From Welwitschia mirabilis (Eukaryota > Gnetophyta > Gnetopsida > Welwitschiales), in contig JBOZIK010000001.1 of NCBI GenBank assembly GCA_051453625.1, positions 127,500,776 through 127,525,431 of the forward strand: a DNA stretch of 24,656 nt, given 5' to 3'. The stretch's first letter is position 1; every line of letters begins with the position of its first letter. Both the position numbers and the translations under genes were made by a program. Shown piece after piece: positions 20,584 through 24,656 of the stretch. Under the pieces are notes generated by a model, which saw only the letters and a list, made by a program, of their open reading frames with translations, was not told where the DNA came from and ran no database searches.

Positions 20584-21392
20584 AAAACATGCAACCTATC
20601 TGTAATCGAGACATAATTCCCTTAAAACACCCTCTATGGATGCTTCTATTTAATTGCTTCTTTCTTTAGCATTCTTGTTCACTGGTATCTTTTGGTCATT
20701 CTTATCATTGGAGTTCTCTATTCATGGTACTCTATTAATCATACTAGGCATATTTCCTAGGTTGAGTGCTTGGTATTACACTTAATGCTACCACTGACCA
20801 ATAGACATCCTGAGAAAATCAACGCTACCATGAAGTGATGTTGAGTTGAAATTCATTATGTAAGCAAATGCAATGCAAAAGAATGATTATTTTAGAGGGT
20901 TATCAATTACTCATGACATGAAAGGAACACTCTAGTTACATGTGAAGAGAGGCCTAGCAATGAAAGGCATGGATGAGATGGCATTACTATTTGATTAAAG
21001 TGGTTGTATGACAAATTTGAAAGGCATTAAGTGATTTTCAAATATTTTTAAAGAAATCATTTTCTGTAAACTTGTACTATTATTATGTAATATTCTTACA
21101 CCTTCGTACCTTTATTCTAGATCTCCTATTATTTAAAAATTAGAACCTCATTATTGGCAATTGGGATCATTATTTCTCATGGTTTAGATAGAAAAATATG
21201 TAATTCTAAAATATATAGTTGACAAGAGATATTCCTATATCATTTTGAGCTCTATTTTATCTTGATATATTTTATCTACTCTTTGTTCTTGATTGCTCTC
21301 CTTTTGCAGTAATCCCCTTTATTGTGCAATTTCTTTTCGTGGAAGGAATTACAAATAACACCATAGGTGATGTCTTTTAGCCTCAAGGAGGA
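20584..21392. other. Right flank of the insertion, nothing recognised
   Basis: Before the retrotransposon inserted, this DNA continued from 10469. No convincing exon, element end or RNA gene is visible. TTTTGCAG at about 21303-21310 could serve as a 3' splice site, but nothing ties it to a gene. Confidence 0.4.
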
Positions 21393-21524
21393 GGAGATGT
21401 AGAAGTGAATAGTTCATCCACCTAGTATCATGCTCAGTGCTTCCATTATTTAGTGGAAGAGGATGTAGAAGTAGCTAGGTCATCCACCTGATATCATACT
21501 TAGTGCTACCACTAGCTACTGAAG
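21393..21524 (+). repeat. 66-bp imperfect tandem duplication
   Basis: Two units share GATGTAGAAGT (21396, 21462), TCATCCACCT and TATCATRCTYAGTGCTWCCA. In one frame both units would give D-V-E-V and later YH-QC-like residues, so the duplication keeps frame (22 codons). A related CTTAATGCTACCACTGACC occurs near 20780. Confidence 0.75.
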
Positions 21525-21601
21525 TTTTTGAATATGATAATGATTACTTATAGATTCATGGCTTTACTACCTCAGCTTTACCAAGTGCTTGTAACATACT
21601 T

Positions 21602-22168
21602 AATGATGCATTACTTATTCATTGACCTAATTCCAAAGTTAGTACTATTGCAAAGCCATTCCACATGACCACTAGAAAGAATAATGAAAGCATATAATTA
21701 AACTCATATTTTGTAAGAAAAGAGATATCACTATTCAAGGAAATCCATATAATTAAAGCTAGGACTACTGATTTTCAACTTTTCAAGGTCATGATTCCAA
21801 TATTTACTTAACTTTCTAGTTTCTCCAAAGGTAAGCAATATAATATTGAATATAAGACACTTGACGACATGCATAATTTGGTGTCCACTTTGAAATGGAA
21901 TCTATACTATTTTGATGTGATACTTCTAGAATTGATTACCAAAAAAATTCCTTTAAGTTTTAATAATGCAAGATCTAGATGCGAGGCTCATCTTATTGGT
22001 TAAATAAATTAGCTCTCTAAGAATGGATTCATTAAGGTAGCTATTAACAAATCATTATTCAGTAATGACTAGACTAAGGAATTCCTACAGATGTTAAGGG
22101 TAGCCTTTTTACTTGTATTAAATCCAACTCAAAGAAGATGTCATTTATATATAAAGTTTATAAACTTT
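21602..22168 (+). pseudogene. Decayed coding sequence of unknown identity
   Basis: One plus-strand frame runs 189 codons with six stops (TGA, three TAA, two TAG), where random DNA of this composition should give about 16. Several stops fit loss of glutamine codons (for example around 22002-22010, where TAA-ATA-AAT-TAG precedes CTC-TCT-AAG). The conceptual product is mixed in composition with K/R, L/I and S and has blocks such as TLDDMHNLVSTLKW (about 21855-21895), SRCEAHLIG (about 21972-21998) and TKEFLQMLRVA (about 22074-22106). After 22168 the sense seems to go on in the next frame to about 22330 (GERVRYYF, NISFVNLAKLNIEYISSS). I do not recognise the family: an internal part of another retroelement or a dead host gene are both possible. 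Confidence 0.4.
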
Positions 22169-22339
22169 TAAGATACATTGATGAATAGGGTAAGGGCTTA
22201 TTAGATACATAAGAGGATAATCATACCTTAGGAGAAAGAGTACGATATTATTTCTAATTAAATAACATTTCTTTTGTAAACCTAGCAAAACTTAATATAG
22301 AGTACATATCATCTTCTATAAAGCTATGATACTTGTTAT

Positions 22340-23165
22340 AAAGCTATTAATATTAATGCATTAATAACATAAATAGTTTATAATGTTTAGAAAATTCAGG
22401 CTATTAAGACCTATAATTTGTCAATAGAAAAGGGATTAGGTAGTAGGTGTTATGCTTTTGTTCAATTCAATGGTAAAACATCTAAATAGTAATTCTTCTT
22501 CAAATTTTAAATTTAATCTTTTGATAACATTCAAAAGGCTTTTCTTATATAAGAAACTAAGCCCATGAATTAGCCTCTTTTTGGAATAAGCAACTTTCAG
22601 AAGCCTGTTAGTTACTTCAACCTATTTTAGAATTTTATTCCAGTTAGCTTTAGAGTGGTAGATATCTTATGCATATTGAGTTTTGAATGCTAAATCTATG
22701 AGTATGAAAAGGTTGATTCCTAGCTTACCTAGAAATTAGACTTAGAATAACATATGAGTGTCTTGAAATTTGTATACCCTATAGTAGCATCAAGTACTAC
22801 TAGAGAGATTACTAATAATTAACCAAAGGATGGGAAGAAGTCTGTTATAGTAATCTTATACTATCTAATTATAACCTCCATAATACTTTAAGCTTTAATG
22901 GTAAAAACTAAAAATAAGTATGGATTTGACACGTTTCAAATGTGAATGAATCTATTTTTATACCCTATAGTATACTAACTTCTTATCTTTGGGAGTACTA
23001 CATTTGGAGGATGTATTTCTATTGGAGATAATTTTACTATATAAGGTAAAGTTTTCATGAAAGTTTCATTTATTTGTGCAATTTTGTTATAAAAATTAAT
23101 ATTAAAACTTTTATTACTAAAATGCTTGACTGAGCAAAGACTAGCTCTATCATGTTGAGTTTCAA
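22340..23165. other. Probable continuation of decayed coding DNA, unassigned
   Basis: Short plus-strand open pieces appear, for example SIEKGLGSRCYAFVQFNG (about 22420-22475) and PVSFRVVDILCI (about 22638-22675), broken by stops. The 14-mer TATACCCTATAGTA occurs twice (22772, 22959). No motif here is diagnostic. Confidence 0.3.
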
Positions 23166-23408
23166 TTAAGGATGTGCACTAAGATTTTTAAAACCATTAA
23201 CTATTGTCTTTGTATTCATGTTTAAATAATAATGTAAACTATCTACTTTTGTATTCATCAAGAGAATTTTTTCATCTCTTTGGTTTGTTATAAATACATT
23301 AGATATTAATAATATATCTTTCGCAACATCTGGTACTTTGATCTCTAACTTATACATATTTTCTTTCTTTCTCATACTAGCATCATCAAAATTTAAAACC
23401 TTGATCAT
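23166..23408 (-). other. Open frame of 80 codons, unrecognised
   Basis: Minus-strand frame beginning MIKVLNFDDASMRKKEN, lysine- and aspartate-rich, with no membrane segment and no motif I know. In DNA this A+T-rich a stop-free run of 80 codons is uncommon but not rare. It has no visible promoter or partner gene. It could be a fragment of the decayed element around it; a standalone gene is unlikely. Confidence 0.2.
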
Positions 23409-23731
23409 GTTTAGAGAATGACTAAAATCATATGAATCATTTTCTTAAAAGGTTTTACATTAAGCATGATTAGCATCCACACTTGATCTAATCTTATCTA
23501 GTAAAGAATCTTAAGCTTAAATGCCTTTGACTTTTAAAATCAAAATTAAAAGCTTCAAGGACATATGTGGAGAAGGTTAAAGGATAATTTCTTTGCTAGT
23601 GTCTAAAGATGAAGAGAGTGGCTAATTAGAGGTCCTTTCTTTTTTCTTAAAGAATTGCTAATTCTTCACTTGGGGTGATGTTGGTTGGAACATCTAGCCT
23701 TTAACTAATTAATATTATCCTAATGCAAGGA
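23409..23731. other. Sequence left of the second Athila-type LTR, no leader recognised
   Basis: If the LTR at 23732 were a 5' LTR, this should hold a primer site, leader repeats and the start of gag. Only a possible primer-site remnant is visible next to the LTR (plus strand TCC then TAATGCAAGGA at 23718-23731), and none of the leader repeats is seen. Confidence 0.4.
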
Positions 23732-24319
23732 TGTTGCAATGTGTATTTGAGCAAGTTCTTAAGTTTAAAAGGATTTTATCATTCATAAAATAAATAGATA
23801 TCTCACATAATATAACACACTAGTATGAGTAAGAGTAGACCCAAAATGTTGTATTCACATTAAAGACTATGAGATGAGACTTGATTGCTTTACAAAAGAA
23901 TAATAGAAACTAGAAATAAAGGTCAAATGCAAGAAATAGAAGGTACAATGCAAAATGCAACATGTAACTAATCTAAATGAAATGCAAAATGAAACTAATA
24001 CTACTTGCTTTCAACCTTAACATAGGTTACCCTTGATAATCTATATTATCCAAGAAATTGTCACCAAATTAAGGGAAACATAGATTATAAGGGTAATTAA
24101 AGAAACTAATATAAAAATAGGAAAACAAAATAAGATTTTTGTATTAAGAAGAGTAATAACATCTAGGTTACAAAATAGCTAAACTTTAATGGAGGATAAA
24201 TAGCCCTCCACCAAAGAAACATCTTTCTGTAACACTTGAGATAGATCTTCCATCCTTTGATCTCTTATCATAAGGACTTGCAGTCCAACAAAGATGAAAA
24301 GGAGATTCAAATAGGAACT

Positions 24320-24327
24320 TATTTATA
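24320..24327 (-). promoter_or_regulatory. TATA box of the second Athila-type LTR
   Basis: Minus-strand TATAAATA, aligned with TATTTAAATA in the copy at 3902-4950. Confidence 0.6.
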
Positions 24328-24537
24328 GAAAAATATAGCAAAAAAAGACAAAAAGAAGGAGTAATAAGACACACTCATTTATAATTCAGAAATGAACGAA
24401 ACAGTTAAGGGTTACTATTAGAGTCAATTACATTTAGTGTTATCCTAGTTATCATTCAAAAGATAATAAGGATGATAGCTCATTACGAAAGATGATTCAA
24501 AGTAATGACTTAATAGTCCATATCAACATGTAAATGT

Positions 24538-24586
24538 GTCATTATCCTACCTATCGTGAGGACGACGGAGGGGACAATAGTCTTCT
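24538..24586 (-). repeat. U3 copy of the leader repeat core (second LTR)
   Basis: The plus strand has CTACCTATCGTGAGGACGAC then GGAGGGGACAATAG. This copy keeps more CpG than the others and shows a dyad: TTATCCT on the left pairs with AGGACGAC if one or two C-to-T changes are allowed. Confidence 0.65.
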
Positions 24587-24656
24587 TTAATCATTTTCTT
24601 AAGAATAAACTTAGCATTATTATCAATAATCCTTCTCCTAATATCTGTACATCTGA

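Larger units (their letters stand above)
23732..24656 (-). mobile_element. Second copy of the Athila-type LTR (partial, runs off the window)
   Basis: It aligns with 3902-4790 from the first base (TGTTGCAATGTGTATTT against TGTTTCAGTGTGTATTT) to the window end, including the AGCCCTCCACCAA block, the TATA box and the U3 repeat core. It cannot be the partner of the LTR at 3902, because that one has its primer site and element body on its left. It is a solo LTR or belongs to another element. Confidence 0.85.

Noticed and set aside
24186-24374. Minus-strand open frame of 62 codons
   Set aside because: It lies across the TATA box and R region of the second Athila-type LTR.

Overview
The window is A+T-rich plant nuclear DNA (G+C about 28-30 % by eye) made almost wholly of old, heavily mutated LTR retrotransposons. 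The organism is very probably a flowering plant: the gag-protease remnant, the tRNA-Asp-type primer-binding site and the LTR layout are those of the Athila lineage of Ty3/gypsy elements, and a second element has the LTR ends, tRNA-iMet-type primer site and 3' end seen in Tekay/Del-like chromoviruses. Species cannot be told from the sequence. There is no prokaryotic gene organisation and no intact host gene.

Layout. (1) 1-4950: 5' part of an Athila-type element on the minus strand. From right to left it has a 5' LTR (3902-4950), a primer-binding site (3881-3899), a leader with three repeat units, a decayed gag (about 1968-3151) and a decayed protease (851-1967). A 100-N gap (751-850) separates it from a second diverged copy of the gag 3' half (1-750). 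(2) 4951-10469: long stretch without recognisable genes. It holds a foldback at 8786-8873 and, just left of the next element, a short exon-intron-exon-like structure (10112-10374). (3) 10470-20578: a complete LTR retrotransposon on the minus strand, bounded by the 5-bp target duplication ATGAA. The 3' LTR is 10470-12398, followed by a polypurine tract, an internal region without recognisable gag-pol (broken by a 690-N gap in a TG microsatellite), a primer-binding site at 18601-18612 and the 5' LTR at 18616-20578. Inside it, next to the primer site, lies the polypurine tract and 3' LTR of a different element (ending at 18485). (4) 20584-23731: pre-insertion flank with a decayed, unidentified plus-strand reading frame (about 21602-22330) and a 66-bp tandem duplication. 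(5) 23732-24656: a second copy of the Athila-type LTR, running off the window.

All LTRs, the gag-protease remnants, the TATA-like boxes and both primer sites point the same way (minus strand). Decay is dominated by C-to-T/G-to-A changes, as expected from deamination of methylated cytosine in silenced repeats. No element here looks able to move by itself. The best leads are the target-duplication-bounded element with its hybrid 5' junction, a roughly 45-bp motif shared by the Athila leader repeats and LTR U3, and the unidentified plus-strand coding remnant.
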